A stretch of 64,000 nt of DNA from Shewanella halotolerans (GTDB lineage: Bacteria > Pseudomonadota > Gammaproteobacteria > Enterobacterales > Shewanellaceae). The notes under the pieces were generated by a model, which did not search any database, had not been told where the DNA came from, and saw nothing but the letters and a program-made list of their open reading frames with translations. Positions within the stretch are counted from its first letter, which is position 1; every line of letters starts with the position of its first letter. The stretch spans positions 4,402,001 through 4,466,000 of the forward strand of contig NZ_CP080417.1 in the NCBI RefSeq assembly GCF_019457535.1, in the 5' to 3' direction. The position numbers and the translations under genes are program-made. Of this stretch, positions 17,684-28,500 are shown in pieces.

Positions 17684-18529
17684 ATGAAGACCACGCTCGC
17701 ACTCGGCCTAGCCGGCCTACTCAGCTTTCCTGCCCTAGCAGACTCAGACAACTCCCCCTTCGCCATGTCACTCATAGCTGGCCTGGAGTCCTACCCGGAT
17801 TCAGAGTTCAGCTCCATGTCACGTGGTGGCGGCCTGTCGTTTATCTGGGACGACCTGCGTTACGACAATGTCTACCAGCTGGATAACAACTACTTCCGGG
17901 TGCGTGGAACCTACTACTACGAGCGCGACTCGGAAAAATACGATGAAGACAGATTCCGTAACTCCATGGATCTGCGCTTCAACTATCAGCGTCCCTTCGC
18001 CCGCTTCGGCGAACAGCAAGACTACCTGCTGAGTTTCCATGGTCGCTACGAAGGCCACTACAACAGCCAGCAGCTAGAAGAATTCGAACAGCTGGCGGTA
18101 GCCGGGCTGTCACTCAACCGCCGCTTCAGCGACGTCAACCACTATGATCTCGGCCTGACGCTCGGCCTGGGCTACAGCGAAGAAGAGAAAGATGACGACT
18201 GGCCGCGTGAGGAGATGGGCCGCACCGAAGAGGAGCTCAACCGCGCCGGTTTTGGCTATTTCTTCGAATGGAGCAATAAATACACCTTCGCCCACACGGG
18301 GGTGCAGCTCGGCGCCAAGTGGAGCCGCTTCGACGGACAATGGGGCTATGACGCAGACAAGTTCTACACCATGGACAGACTCACCCTGGAGGTGATCATG
18401 CCACTGGCCAATCAGAACAACCTGCTGCACTTCACCACCCAATATATCAACCGCGACTACGAGGTGGATCTACTGGGCTTCGAAGACACCCTCTATCGTG
18501 TCGCCGTGGAATATGTGCACTACTTCTAA
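17684..18529 (+). CDS. Putative outer-membrane beta-barrel protein
   Basis: A 281-residue exported protein. MKTTLALGLAGLLSFPALA is a clear Sec signal peptide cleaved after ALA. The mature part has alternating polar/aromatic strands (for example LSFIWDDLRYDNVYQLDNNYFRVRGTYYY), many acidic loops, and a C-terminal Phe, all typical of a barrel inserted by the BAM machinery. I chose ATG 17684, with AGAGGCG upstream, over an in-frame start 14 codons earlier that would bury the signal peptide. I cannot assign a cargo. It lies downstream of the chemoreceptor on the same strand. Confidence 0.72.
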   Translation: MKTTLALGLAGLLSFPALADSDNSPFAMSLIAGLESYPDSEFSSMSRGGGLSFIWDDLRYDNVYQLDNNYFRVRGTYYYERDSEKYDEDRFRNSMDLRFNYQRPFARFGEQQDYLLSFHGRYEGHYNSQQLEEFEQLAVAGLSLNRRFSDVNHYDLGLTLGLGYSEEEKDDDWPREEMGRTEEELNRAGFGYFFEWSNKYTFAHTGVQLGAKWSRFDGQWGYDADKFYTMDRLTLEVIMPLANQNNLLHFTTQYINRDYEVDLLGFEDTLYRVAVEYVHYF

Positions 18530-18608
18530 GGCCCTGTATTAAAGCTTTGTTTTTGAGACTTGTTTTAAAAAGCTGTTTTAGTGCCTTTTAACATCTAGCC
18601 ACAAAAAA

Positions 18609-18631
18609 GGGAGCCAAAGGCTCCCTCTTTA
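18609..18631. terminator. Bidirectional hairpin terminator
   Basis: GGGAGCC (18609-18615) and GGCTCCC (18619-18625) flank AAA. There are A bases before and T bases after the stem, so it can serve both the outer-membrane protein gene (plus) and the peroxiredoxin gene (minus). Confidence 0.8.
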
Positions 18632-18642
18632 TTTGCAGCGAC

Positions 18643-19116
18643 TTATAACGCTGCCAGTACCACCTCTGCCTTGCTGACCTCGAAGCTCTTGGGCGCCTCG
18701 ACATTCAGCAGAGTCACCACGCCGTTGTCGATCACCATGGCGTAACGCTGAGAGCGAATGCCCCCAAAGCCGGCGGTGTCCATCTCCAGCCCCAAGGCCT
18801 TGGTAAAGCTGGCATCGCCATCGGCCAACATCATCAACTCGCTGGCATTTTGCGCCTCGCCCCAGGCCTTCATCACGAAGGCATCGTTAACCGATACACA
18901 GGCAATCATATCGACCCCTTTGGCCTTAAACTGATCCGCCAGCACCACATAGCCGGGCAGATGCGCCTCGGAGCAGGTTGGAGTAAAGGCGCCGGGTACG
19001 GCAAACAGCACCACCTTCTTGTTGGCAAACAGTTCATTCACATCATGGTTGACCATGCCGTTCTCGGTGAGCTGACCTAAGGTGGCGGCGGGTAATGTTT
19101 GTCCTTGGGCTATCAT
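18643..19116 (-). CDS. Prx5-type peroxiredoxin
   Basis: A 157-residue thioredoxin-fold peroxidase that reduces hydrogen peroxide and organic hydroperoxides. The peroxidatic Cys48 lies in PGAFTPTCSEAHLPGY, the hallmark of the Prx5 subfamily. A second Cys at about 73 (IACVSVNDAF) is at the position often seen in bacterial Prx5 members, some of which use glutathione or glutaredoxin as reductant. ATG 19116 is preceded by AAGGA at good distance; a longer frame upstream has no Prx-like sequence. It is cytoplasmic and probably a single-gene unit. Confidence 0.9.
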   Translation of the reverse strand: MIAQGQTLPAATLGQLTENGMVNHDVNELFANKKVVLFAVPGAFTPTCSEAHLPGYVVLADQFKAKGVDMIACVSVNDAFVMKAWGEAQNASELMMLADGDASFTKALGLEMDTAGFGGIRSQRYAMVIDNGVVTLLNVEAPKSFEVSKAEVVLAAL

Positions 19117-19248
19117 GGAAAAATCCTTATGGTTAACAGAAAACTTAGGCGGCCCAATTTGAGCCTTATCCAATCGCAAACCTAAGCAGATACCTGAAGC
19201 ATAGCCGTTATTGGGCGAGACAAACACGGACGAATGTTAGGGTTTCTC

Positions 19249-19794
19249 TTACCTGCCTTCTGGCTGCGACTCAGCTTTAGGCCTGAGGCGGCGATAGGCG
19301 CCGCGACAACAATGGCCGCAGCCGTGTAGCGTCAACTCGCAAAACATGGCAAACAACAGGCCGAACACCAGGCCAAAGGCGATGGCGCGGCCATCCAGCA
19401 GTATGCTGTGGCTGAAATGCTGCCACACCTGGTCTCGGATCTCTGGTAGGGGCGCCAGCACAAGCCTGTCGAATCCGCCGTAGCCAGATTGATTAAACTC
19501 AGTCAGCGCCGCAGACAGCAACTGATACCTCTGATACAGCGCCTCTATGCTCTCGCCGCCAGCGTTGAACACGGCGTCGGGATTCTGCTTGTAGTGGGCG
19601 ATCAGCTTGTCGATATCGCCGCCGAAGAAACGGTCGGCATCGCGCTGAAACTCCGCCAGACTCTGTTTGGCCTCCTGGGTATGAGCCGCAAGCGCCTTGC
19701 CATACTGATCCACAAAGGCTGGCACCTGCACCCCGAGCAGCACGCCGCAGACAAACAACAAAAGCCTGAGGTAATCCATTAAACGTCTAATCAT
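19249..19794 (-). CDS. DUF2937-family membrane protein
   Basis: A 181-residue protein with an N-terminal membrane helix (about 5-25), a helical extracytoplasmic region rich in charged residues (about 30-135) and a C-terminal helix (about 136-155) followed by a Cys/Arg-rich tail (HGCGHCCRGAYRRLRP). The arrangement matches the uncharacterised DUF2937 family of proteobacteria. The gene lies 26 bases downstream of the next small gene on the same strand, so the two are likely one operon. The function is unknown. Confidence 0.7.
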   Translation of the reverse strand: MIRRLMDYLRLLLFVCGVLLGVQVPAFVDQYGKALAAHTQEAKQSLAEFQRDADRFFGGDIDKLIAHYKQNPDAVFNAGGESIEALYQRYQLLSAALTEFNQSGYGGFDRLVLAPLPEIRDQVWQHFSHSILLDGRAIAFGLVFGLLFAMFCELTLHGCGHCCRGAYRRLRPKAESQPEGR

Positions 19795-19820
19795 CTTTTC
19801 TGGCCCTCCGGCAAAACGTG

Positions 19821-20039
19821 CTATTTGCTCTCTAACCTGACCTCAGGGTGCTGGGCACTGGCCTGCTCGTGATAGATATCATCCAGATAACTAAGCAGCT
19901 GATCTTCAGCAAGCTCGGGCGGGATCACCACCTCATAGACGCGGCTACGCATCCCGGTTTGCGACTCATTAAACAGCTGCCACTCCTCGCCCACACGCCG
20001 CACCGACATGGACCTGCCAAACACATTCACCCTGATCAT
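19821..20039 (-). CDS. Small conserved-looking hypothetical protein (72 aa)
   Basis: A 72-residue soluble protein, MIRVNVFGRSMSVRRVGEE at the start, with no signal or membrane segment. It has the balance of beta-strand and helix residues expected for a small folded domain (YEVVIPPELAEDQLLSYLDDIYHE). It is followed 26 bases later by the DUF2937-like gene on the same strand. I recognise no defined function. Confidence 0.6.
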   Translation of the reverse strand: MIRVNVFGRSMSVRRVGEEWQLFNESQTGMRSRVYEVVIPPELAEDQLLSYLDDIYHEQASAQHPEVRLESK

Positions 20040-20177
20040 CGCTCACTCCCAAGACGCCACTAGATTAGCAAGCTAACACTCGCCGCCGGGCATCACAATA
20101 GCCGCCTCATTAAAGGTCATTCACACATAAATAATCAGATTGGTAATGGCGCACAAGCATTTAGAGATGAAAGGTAA

Positions 20178-20993
20178 CTAAGGATTAGTCTTGCCACCTT
20201 GTCCCTCGGTGAAACGCGTCCAGAGTCTGGCCAGGGCGCCGCTCTGTTCCAGGCTATCGACACCGCGATTGAACTCGCTCAGCAGCGCCTGAGCATGGGG
20301 GCTACGACGGGACACCAGCATGTAGAAAGGTACCTTAATGCCCCCCGCCATAGGCAAGATAGCCAGCCTATCCGCCAGGCTCTCCTGCCCCTCCAGTCGT
20401 AAGATGGCACTGTAAACTTCCCGATTGATCAGGAAGAATTCACAGCGGCGCTTGAGCAGTAGGTCGCTAAATTGCAATATCTCGTTGCTACGATGGATGC
20501 CGAGATCGGCCGGTTGCTCATAGTAAGCGTAGTTAAAACCTCTAATGCCGCAGACCCGCCCTAATGAATCCAGTCGTTGAGGGAGTCCCTCTTGCTTTAG
20601 TTGGGGAAAGCGCTCAGGGAGGAAGGCCACTGACGGACTCAGATAGAAATAGGGCCGAGACAACAGAAAAGTTGCCCTGCGCTCATCGTTGGCCGATGAA
20701 GCCATGGCAGCATCGAGTCGTCCCTGCTCCACCTCCAGCAAACAGCGAGGCCAAGGCGCCGCCACCAGATTAACGCGCCAATCTTGTCTGGACAGCACAA
20801 GGCGTAGCAGTTCGATATCGAAACCTGCATTTACACTGGTTTTACGACCATCAAGGCGAATGAAATAGTTAAGGGGCGGATACTCAGTCTCATCGATGCA
20901 GATGTTAACCTTTTTACGCCCCAATTCAGTTTGAGACGCGGCGCAGATCTGGCAGGCAAGCAGCAGAAACAATAGAAAGAGTTTCGAGTTCAT
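20178..20993 (-). CDS. Periplasmic solute-binding protein (family 3), orphan
   Basis: A 271-residue exported protein. A signal peptide (MNSKLFLLFLLLACQICA) precedes a SBP_bac_3 fold: VNICIDETEYPPLNYF, then GFDIELLRLVLSRQDW, then LDAAMASSANDERRATFLLSRPYFYL. This resembles amino-acid-binding proteins but is divergent. No ABC permease or ATPase lies near, so it may act as a sensor or scavenging orphan, a common situation in Shewanella. I used ATG 20993 because the upstream in-frame part is not signal-like. Confidence 0.75.
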   Translation of the reverse strand: MNSKLFLLFLLLACQICAASQTELGRKKVNICIDETEYPPLNYFIRLDGRKTSVNAGFDIELLRLVLSRQDWRVNLVAAPWPRCLLEVEQGRLDAAMASSANDERRATFLLSRPYFYLSPSVAFLPERFPQLKQEGLPQRLDSLGRVCGIRGFNYAYYEQPADLGIHRSNEILQFSDLLLKRRCEFFLINREVYSAILRLEGQESLADRLAILPMAGGIKVPFYMLVSRRSPHAQALLSEFNRGVDSLEQSGALARLWTRFTEGQGGKTNP

Positions 20994-21256
20994 AAAGAGC
21001 CCATTACAAAATATTCCTTTAGAGTATAGGCGAGTAATTAGATCCAACGCATTGGACGTCACCTCGCCAAATTCATAGCATGACTAAGATGTCACAGAAA
21101 AAGTGCTACAAACGACTCCCTGGAAATACCTTTGCAACCATAAGTCATCGAATGACAGCCAGAAGCAGAAGGTTCCCCAATTCAGCCTCACCAGAAAACT
21201 GATGAAGGCCCACAGAGACTCTTAGTTCAAGCCCAAGTAAGGTCTTTGACAGGTAT

Positions 21257-21290
21257 AAAAAAGCAGGCGACCCAGGCCGCCTGCTTTTTT
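21257..21290 (-). terminator. Rho-independent terminator after the first DUF1501 gene
   Basis: A perfect inverted repeat: AAAAAAGCAGGCG (21257-21269) pairs with CGCCTGCTTTTTT (21278-21290). It lies just past the stop codon of the minus-strand DUF1501 gene and has T runs on both strands. Confidence 0.88.
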
Positions 21291-21304
21291 AATGGGCAAA
21301 CAAG

Positions 21305-22549
21305 TTAGTCGAGTAGCCCCAGCGTCTCCACGCCTAATGGGAACTTAAAGCTTAACTCGCTAGCCTGACCTATCCCCATCTTGGCTCGAATTGCCGCATG
21401 CAAATGACCAGGACTAAGTATTATCCCGTCTTGTGACAGTGCCAAAGAGTTTGGATCCACGGCTTGCGCTCTGAGCTGACTATCTGTGGCTCCCACCAAC
21501 AGATTGCCTGTCATCTGCTTATCCCACACCATCATGCTACCTATGCTCCAATGATCTTTGCCCTGATCGCCATTGTAGTATGGGGTACGACCAAAATCGG
21601 ATCCCATCACTATGGTGGTGCGATCGGCAATCCCTTGGTATTGCAGTTGTGCAATGAGATGATTGATCAACTCGAAGTAGGCCGGGATCTCCTTACCTTG
21701 TCCCTCGTCATTGTTGCTATGGGTATCGAAAGCCCCCAGGCCGATAGATGCAGTGGTCGACAGACCGGCAGCAAAGGCGGCAGCCGCGATCTCTGCCCGC
21801 AACAACTGACCGCTGGAGGGGTTAGCCGGCATAGAGTTGAGCAAACGGGAGAGATCTCCCCCGTGAGTATGAGCATTGCCAAACTGAGACAATGCCACCA
21901 GCTCGGCATCGTTGAGCGCCGAATTGCTATAGTCGCTCAATGCCGCCTGCTGCTCACTATTCACCATCTCCAGAATATCCTGAGGCAGGTATCTACCGGT
22001 ATCGGCCATGCTACTTACCCGACTCAAGTCATTGAGGCGTGCCGCCTGCACTATGCCAGCCGTCTTACCATAACCCGATCCCAGATAATAAGGCATCAGG
22101 TACTGGGACTGATTGAGGGAGGCAATCAAGGCCGGCGTTGTCGGGTAGGCCGGAGACTGATGGCCGGTGGCAAAGGCATGCATACCGGCGGTATGACTAT
22201 TGGTACCACAATCGACACCGTTGAATACCCGCAAATTTTGATACTGAGCATTAAAGAAATTACCCAGATGATCTGGTCCGCTGTAACTTGAATTCAGCAT
22301 AGGGGCAATCTGAAAATTTCCCACCTGACGGATCGCCGAGGTGTTGTAATTATTGATCACTCCCTTTGGACTGCTGTACTCGATATTACCCTTAGGATCA
22401 CACACAGAGGTGGTATCCCAGCCGCCGTCGGCACTCACAAACACCCAAAACTGACCGTTGGCGTTGCCGGTGTTGGCCAGGGCGAAGCGACTGCAAGCCG
22501 CCATAGAAGTCAGTGCTGCCAGGCCTTTTATAAATTCTCTTCTGTTCAT
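21305..22549 (-). CDS. Tat-exported DUF1501-family protein, copy 1
   Basis: A 414-residue protein beginning MNRREFIKGLAALTSMAAC, a twin-arginine signal that sends folded protein to the periplasm. The body fits DUF1501, a family of the alkaline phosphatase/sulfatase fold: FWVFVSADGGWDTT near the N-terminus, GAFDTHSNNDEGQ and TTIVMGSDFGRTPYYNGDQGKDHW. The last motifs resemble metal-site residues of that superfamily. GAGGAGA precedes the ATG. It starts 19 bases after the giant cytochrome gene, so the pair is an operon. DUF1501 genes commonly sit beside DUF1592/DUF1588 or PSCyt cytochrome genes. Its paralogue lies at 28959-30200. Confidence 0.85.
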   Translation of the reverse strand: MNRREFIKGLAALTSMAACSRFALANTGNANGQFWVFVSADGGWDTTSVCDPKGNIEYSSPKGVINNYNTSAIRQVGNFQIAPMLNSSYSGPDHLGNFFNAQYQNLRVFNGVDCGTNSHTAGMHAFATGHQSPAYPTTPALIASLNQSQYLMPYYLGSGYGKTAGIVQAARLNDLSRVSSMADTGRYLPQDILEMVNSEQQAALSDYSNSALNDAELVALSQFGNAHTHGGDLSRLLNSMPANPSSGQLLRAEIAAAAFAAGLSTTASIGLGAFDTHSNNDEGQGKEIPAYFELINHLIAQLQYQGIADRTTIVMGSDFGRTPYYNGDQGKDHWSIGSMMVWDKQMTGNLLVGATDSQLRAQAVDPNSLALSQDGIILSPGHLHAAIRAKMGIGQASELSFKFPLGVETLGLLD

Positions 22550-22568
22550 TTTTATCTCCTCGCAACCC

Positions 22569-25500
22569 TTAGTGATAGAAGAAACGTATATCTTTCAGCA
22601 GGTAACTAACTGTCGCCTGCCAGGCGCGAATGTAGAAGAAATGGTCATTCTTAGTTAGGTGCGGATATTCAACACCAGAGATAGCCAGATTCGCTGGATT
22701 ACAGGCAGAATCTACGGCTCGGCCGAAACCTTCGCCTATGATGCCCTGTTCACCCCGTTGCAATACCCTTTGGTAGAAGTTCATCGCCCTGGTGATCTGC
22801 TCATCATCCACTGCCAACAACTCACCGTAGAAGGCATAGAACATCTCTCGCAGCGCATTGCGCATAACGCTCTCGGTTTGGTCGATATTCCGCAGGAACA
22901 GGCTGTCGATGGTGGCATCGCTGAAGCCTTTCCCCTTGAAACGCAATTGATAACTTCCCGGGCTGAGATAGAAGCTACTGCTTTGTGCCAGGCGCCAGGT
23001 TGACCAGCTGCCGGTGGGCAAGAGTTCAATATCGTCGGCCACCAATAGGTCATCAATCTCTAACTGGAAGTACACAGGGTTCACCCTTGCATTGGCAGCG
23101 GGTAACACCAATTCATAATTACCCGCCTGAGTAATAATCAGGGGAGCCGTGAACTCTTGATCATCCTCTGCGGCAAAGTCGAATACATAATCGCCGCCAT
23201 AGGTCTTGGTTGCATTGGCATCCAGTTTGAGTGCGCCATTAGTAAAGACAAACTCTTGGGGGGTTACCCTCACCCCGACACCCTCAGGCTCAAGCCCCAT
23301 GGCGATCAGGCGGTCATCATTGGCACGTGACCATTGACGCGGCGTCACCTCACACGCCAAATCCACCGCCATCCAGGACTGTACAGCGGCGCCTGTGCCG
23401 GACAACACAGGATTGCGCGTCATAACACTGGTATGATCTATACCGCCGTACATCAAACGAATTGCGATATCGTCCAACCAATCGGTTTGGCCGCTATCCC
23501 ACTCACGCCCAAACAGTGCGCGGATCTTGCGATCCAATGCCTCTGGACTCAACAGATGCTTAGTGCCTCCCAATGCGTTATCTCGCTTGGCATAACCACT
23601 GAGTAACAGATCTTTCACCAGAGGCTTCACCTGATAGTTAGTCGCGCGGAAACGACTGGCCAGAGTATTGATATCCTGCTGCTGTGAGGCATAACGAGAC
23701 TTATCGTTATCACTAGCCGTCGTCAAGGGCTGTTCCAACAGGGGGAAACCTGTGATCGGCTCAAACAAGATTTTCACCACAGAACGGGCAAAACGTGAGT
23801 CTTGCACGGCCTGCTGCGCCAACCACTGCAAGGGGTCGACTCCCGACAGCGGTGCCACCTCGCCGTTAAAGCCGGCTGCGAGTATCTTGTTGTTAGGCCA
23901 CTTATACTCTGCATCGTAGTAGTTCTTATTCCAGTGCTGGAAGCTAGATGCAACGGGATCCATCACCAAGTGACAACCAGTACAGGCCGGATTGGTCAGG
24001 GTAGGCTCATCACCCGACAGATCATCCGCCGAGGGACGTTCGCCAGCCATGGCCAATATGTCGGTATCTAAAAAGTTCTTATAAAACTTGTAAGATCTGT
24101 GACGGTTGAGGTTTGTCGGTGTAGTAGGGAAGATCGACATATACACAGGATTAGTCATGACCCCCGCCTGGGGAATCGGCAACTTCACTGGTTGATAGTC
24201 CTCAGGATCCCAAGGAAACTCAGCCACTTCCGGTTCGGCTAACTGACGGAAGTTCAACTGACTCGCCACCCCGTAACTGCGGGCATTGAAGTAGTTAACC
24301 ATAGTATAATCGGCCGTAAGCAGTTCAGAGAATGGACGATTGTTGGCTACCAGATAGCGCACCAATTCGGTCGTCTCACGACGATGCGCGGCGACACTCT
24401 CTGTCCAGGCATGATTACTCTCATCGCTACCGGCGACATAATCAATCTTGAACCAGTTAGAAGTACCCCCGACAATTTCTGAGAACTTATTGGTTCCATT
24501 GAGTACACCAGTTAACACTTTGGTGTGCAATATGTCGTGATATATCTCTGTCATGCGCTCGGCAAAGGCTGGCTCTTCCAACATTTGCCCAAGCAACTCA
24601 GGTAAGACCCCGGCCCCCTCTGCTTGCAATTGCAGACGCTCCTGTGGAGTCGGCAGTCGCGAGGCCAGATTGAGAGCAGCCTTATGCAACAACTCGGGGG
24701 CATAGTCATCGCTGATCGTCGCATCCAAGAGGCTAATGCTCGCAGGTGACGAAGGAGGATTGGCGCCATTGACGATTAACTCCTGATACATCCAGTCATA
24801 CAGTTTCTCGGCGCAGGCCTGATCACAGCTCCCAGGGTTACCATAGGGCATGGTTTCGCGAATGAGATCTATGATATCGGCACGATACAGAGACTCGAGG
24901 ATAGGCGTACTGCCCAGACCGTCTGCACCATGACATGTGGCACACTTGAAGGTTGACCAGAGCTCCTCGCCACTCATGTTGCCAGCGTCAATCTCGGTGC
25001 CGCTATCGGCCACCGCACCGGCGGTAGGATTACGATATAAGGTCATGACCTCATCAGCACTGAGCACGCGCTTATATATGCGCACTTCATCGAGCAAACC
25101 ACCATCAAACTTAGCCAACAGGAAACGATCAATTGGCGCAGAAGCCCCGTGTTGTGCCTGTTGATGTAGCTCTCCGTCGAGGTAGACGGCTGCATTCCCA
25201 CTGACATCTCGGGTGTAGGTCGCCATCACCCAGCGATTGGCTGGCAGCGAATTAGCCGCTGTATTGATCTTATTGCTGCTGTTATTACCGGTGGCAAACT
25301 GAAGATTAAACTCCCCCTGACTCTTAATGTAGAAATCGCCGCTGGCGTAAGGGAACAACTTATAGCGACCATCCAGATCACTTGCTTGCACCGTCTTCAG
25401 CCAGAAGTTAATAGTGAAATCCGTCTTAGCCATATCTATGGCTTGCGTCGCATCGAGTAACAACTCGGCGGCACTATTACCATTAGGTTGCAATGCGTAT

Positions 25501-28500
25501 CCAGCAACTCCCCCGTCAACATAAGCCGTATCACTCAACCGCAGGTCTAACCCATTGCCGGCCTGATCGATAGCACGACCGGGGGTCAACTCATCGAAGG
25601 TCCAATGAATGTAGAGATCGTGGGAAGACATTTTCCACCAGCCAAGATCGGCCAAATGCACTTTAGTCGATTCCGAGTAGGTGGTACTTCCCTCGCTATC
25701 CAGGGTCACTACCCGCAATTCGATATCGCCACCATATTGCATTTTGACACTGGCGCTGGTCGTGACCAGATCGGCCGTAGCCTGCCATTCGCTCATCATC
25801 GGCTGCAAATAACGGAATTCAATAAACTGCCGCTTTACCGAACCGGGAATCGTCGAGCCGCCCTCAAACGCCCACTCCAGATTGACAAACTGTCCGCTGA
25901 CCTGGGTACTACTGATTTGAGCTTGATCGGCACCGCCTTGAGTGTTGGGTTGCCTGGGGGCTGGCAATTCTGGAGAGCCAAACTGCGCCCACCTCTCCGA
26001 CCATAGATAGCGCCCCACCTGTTCCGCGCAGTTGCTGTCACAGTGCAGTGGCATGCCATCGATTTTAGCCACTAAGGCATCGAAGCCTGAACCAATCCAT
26101 CTATTGGCTATCTCCTGCGTCACCAAACCCGCCGCCTGACTACCGTGACAGGCACTGCACTGGCCGTCGGCGATGCGTTTACCCAGATCGGCGGTGATCA
26201 GGTAGTCGAGGTCGACCACAATTTGCGGCGCCGCTTCGCTAATGTTAACCACCTGGGTGGCAGGTGTAGGCAGACCGCCCCACAGGTAACTAAACTCCAG
26301 CTGGTACTGACCGTAGGAGAGCGCCAACTGGCTTGTCTCACCCCAGGCAAGTTCCAGGGTCTGGGTTTCGGCCCCTATCACAGTTACCCGTGGTAACTCG
26401 CTATCGCTATAACCGGCGGGTTTGGTGGGCAGCTTGATCATCAGGGCACCACTCAATACCTCCGGCTGATATTGCCAGTTAAGCACCGGATTGGGGTTCG
26501 CGGCGCTGATACTGAGACTGTAACTGCTCTGATCCGGCTGCCAACCGGGCAGCGAGTTCATCACCACTGTGTATTCGCCATCCGGCAGACCGGCGAATTG
26601 GAACTTGCTCTCATTCCAATTGATATAGAAGCGCCGCTCGACCCCATTGGCATCAATCAGACGCCCGGCCAGCAGCTCGTCGGTCAGCGACGCATCCGGC
26701 TTGGCAGGAACATTGATGGTCAGGGTGCTGTTACTGGCCGGTGTCTGGTAGGACACCCGATAGATCACCCCGGCCTTGTCGTCACTGAGCAGGAAGGAGC
26801 CATCGGCCAGCCTGAGCATTTCCACCGGACGGCCAATACAGGCGTCGGTGAGGCAGGCATAGGACTGCACCTCGTCGATGTTCTGCATCCAGCCGTGCAC
26901 CAGCGGCTGCTCGGAGACCACGGCGCCACTGTTATCAAGCGTCAGCATCCGCAGTTCCAGCCCAGGACGCAGACGCTTGAGACCCGTGGCATGGGTGGCA
27001 AACAGCAGTTGCTGCTGTCCCTCGGCGGCCGGATAGCCGTCCCAGAACATCACTCCCAATGGCGCGCTGAAAGGCTCAAGTTCAAAGGCCGGCGCGCGGT
27101 AATTGGCGACATTGATGTCGGCCGGGGCAATATCACTGAGCACACCGCCGGCAGGCACGGCGGCCTCTTCGGTGCCGTTATACTCACCCTCGGTGATACC
27201 TATGATGTCTTTACCGAACACATAAGGGGCACCGAAATGTTGGCCCCAACTGGTCACCCGGTTAATTTCATCGGGGTTGTCGAACCCCTGGCGATTATTG
27301 TCGGAGAACCAGATTTCCCCTGTCACAGGATGCCAGTCGAAGCCTACGCTGTTGCGGATCCCTTCGGCCACAGTGGTGGTCTGCAGGGTCTCAAGATCCA
27401 GGCGCAATATAGTGCCGTAACGTTGGTCTTCCATCACACAGACGTTACAGGGGCGCCCGACGGCGGTGTACAAAGCTTTATCGTTGACATCATAAGGGTT
27501 AAAGCGCAGCGGGTGCTTCTGGTGCCAGTAGCGGAAACTGCCGCCGAGCACTGTGCCTTCGTCCGCCGGATAGGTGTAGATTTTTTCCGGTGTGGCCAGC
27601 TTACGATAGTTGCTGTCGATGTCGCTGATCTTGTACAGGGCCCCGACGGTGGAGAAGTAGAGGTCACCGTCTCGGTAGGCGACACCATGGGGCTCTTCCA
27701 GGCCGCTGGCGACCACATAGGCCTCACCAGGCGCACCGGTTTGGGGATCCAGTGGGATAGCGTAAATGAGTCCCGACAGACCTTCGCTGTCCAACGGGAT
27801 GGCACTGGAGCCCACATAGAGCACATTGTTGCCCATTACCATCTGCCGGGGCTGGAACAGCCCTTGGGAGTATAGCTCCACCTCCACGCCCGGCAGCGGT
27901 GACAGCTGCTCCACGGCAATGGGATCGCGATAGAGCACCCCCTGCACGACGCTGGGCGTGGCGGCACTGAGTTCAAGCACCTTGGGCAACATGCGCGGCA
28001 CATAGCCGGCGACGGTATCCAGGGTCAGCTGGTACTTGCCGTCGGGCAGATTGTCCAGCATGAGCGACTCACCCCAACTGCCCGAGAAGGGAATGCGGAC
28101 CTGGGAGGCGAAATGAAACAGCGACCCCGTCACCGGGATGTTGTCCACCGCGGCGGCCGGGCTGGGCGGCAATTCAACTGTAATTTGGCCAGGGTAATCC
28201 TGCGCCGGCGAATCGAACAACTGCCAGCTTTCCAGCGGCGTCAGCGCCCGATCGTACAGACGCAGCTCGTCCAGACTCCCTTTCACCAAGGATCCGTCGG
28301 TCAGGTTCTTGCCGAATTGAGCCTTGATGTTCCACCAGGGATCGCTGTAGGGGGTCACCCCGGTTTGCCGGGCAATCTGTACCCCGTTTTGATACAGGGT
28401 CAGGGTAGAGCCGTCGAAACTCGTGGTCCACAAATTCCATTGGTCCACAGGTTGCAGCAGCTGCTCAGGTGTCAGATCGATCACCACATTACTGGCAATG

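Noticed and set aside
19117..19227. N-terminal extension of the peroxiredoxin
   Set aside because: AAGGA precedes ATG 19116 and the extension has no Prx similarity.
21464..22291. 275-codon plus-strand frame opposite DUF1501 copy 1
   Set aside because: The minus-strand frame has a Tat signal and a paralogue with the same motifs; the plus frame has neither.
26472..27875. 467-codon plus-strand frame opposite giant gene copy 1
   Set aside because: It is a shadow of the propeller-coding region: no ribosome site, and its protein is low-complexity and unlike any family, while the minus-strand frame has clear domains. A similar shadow lies at 34606-35595.
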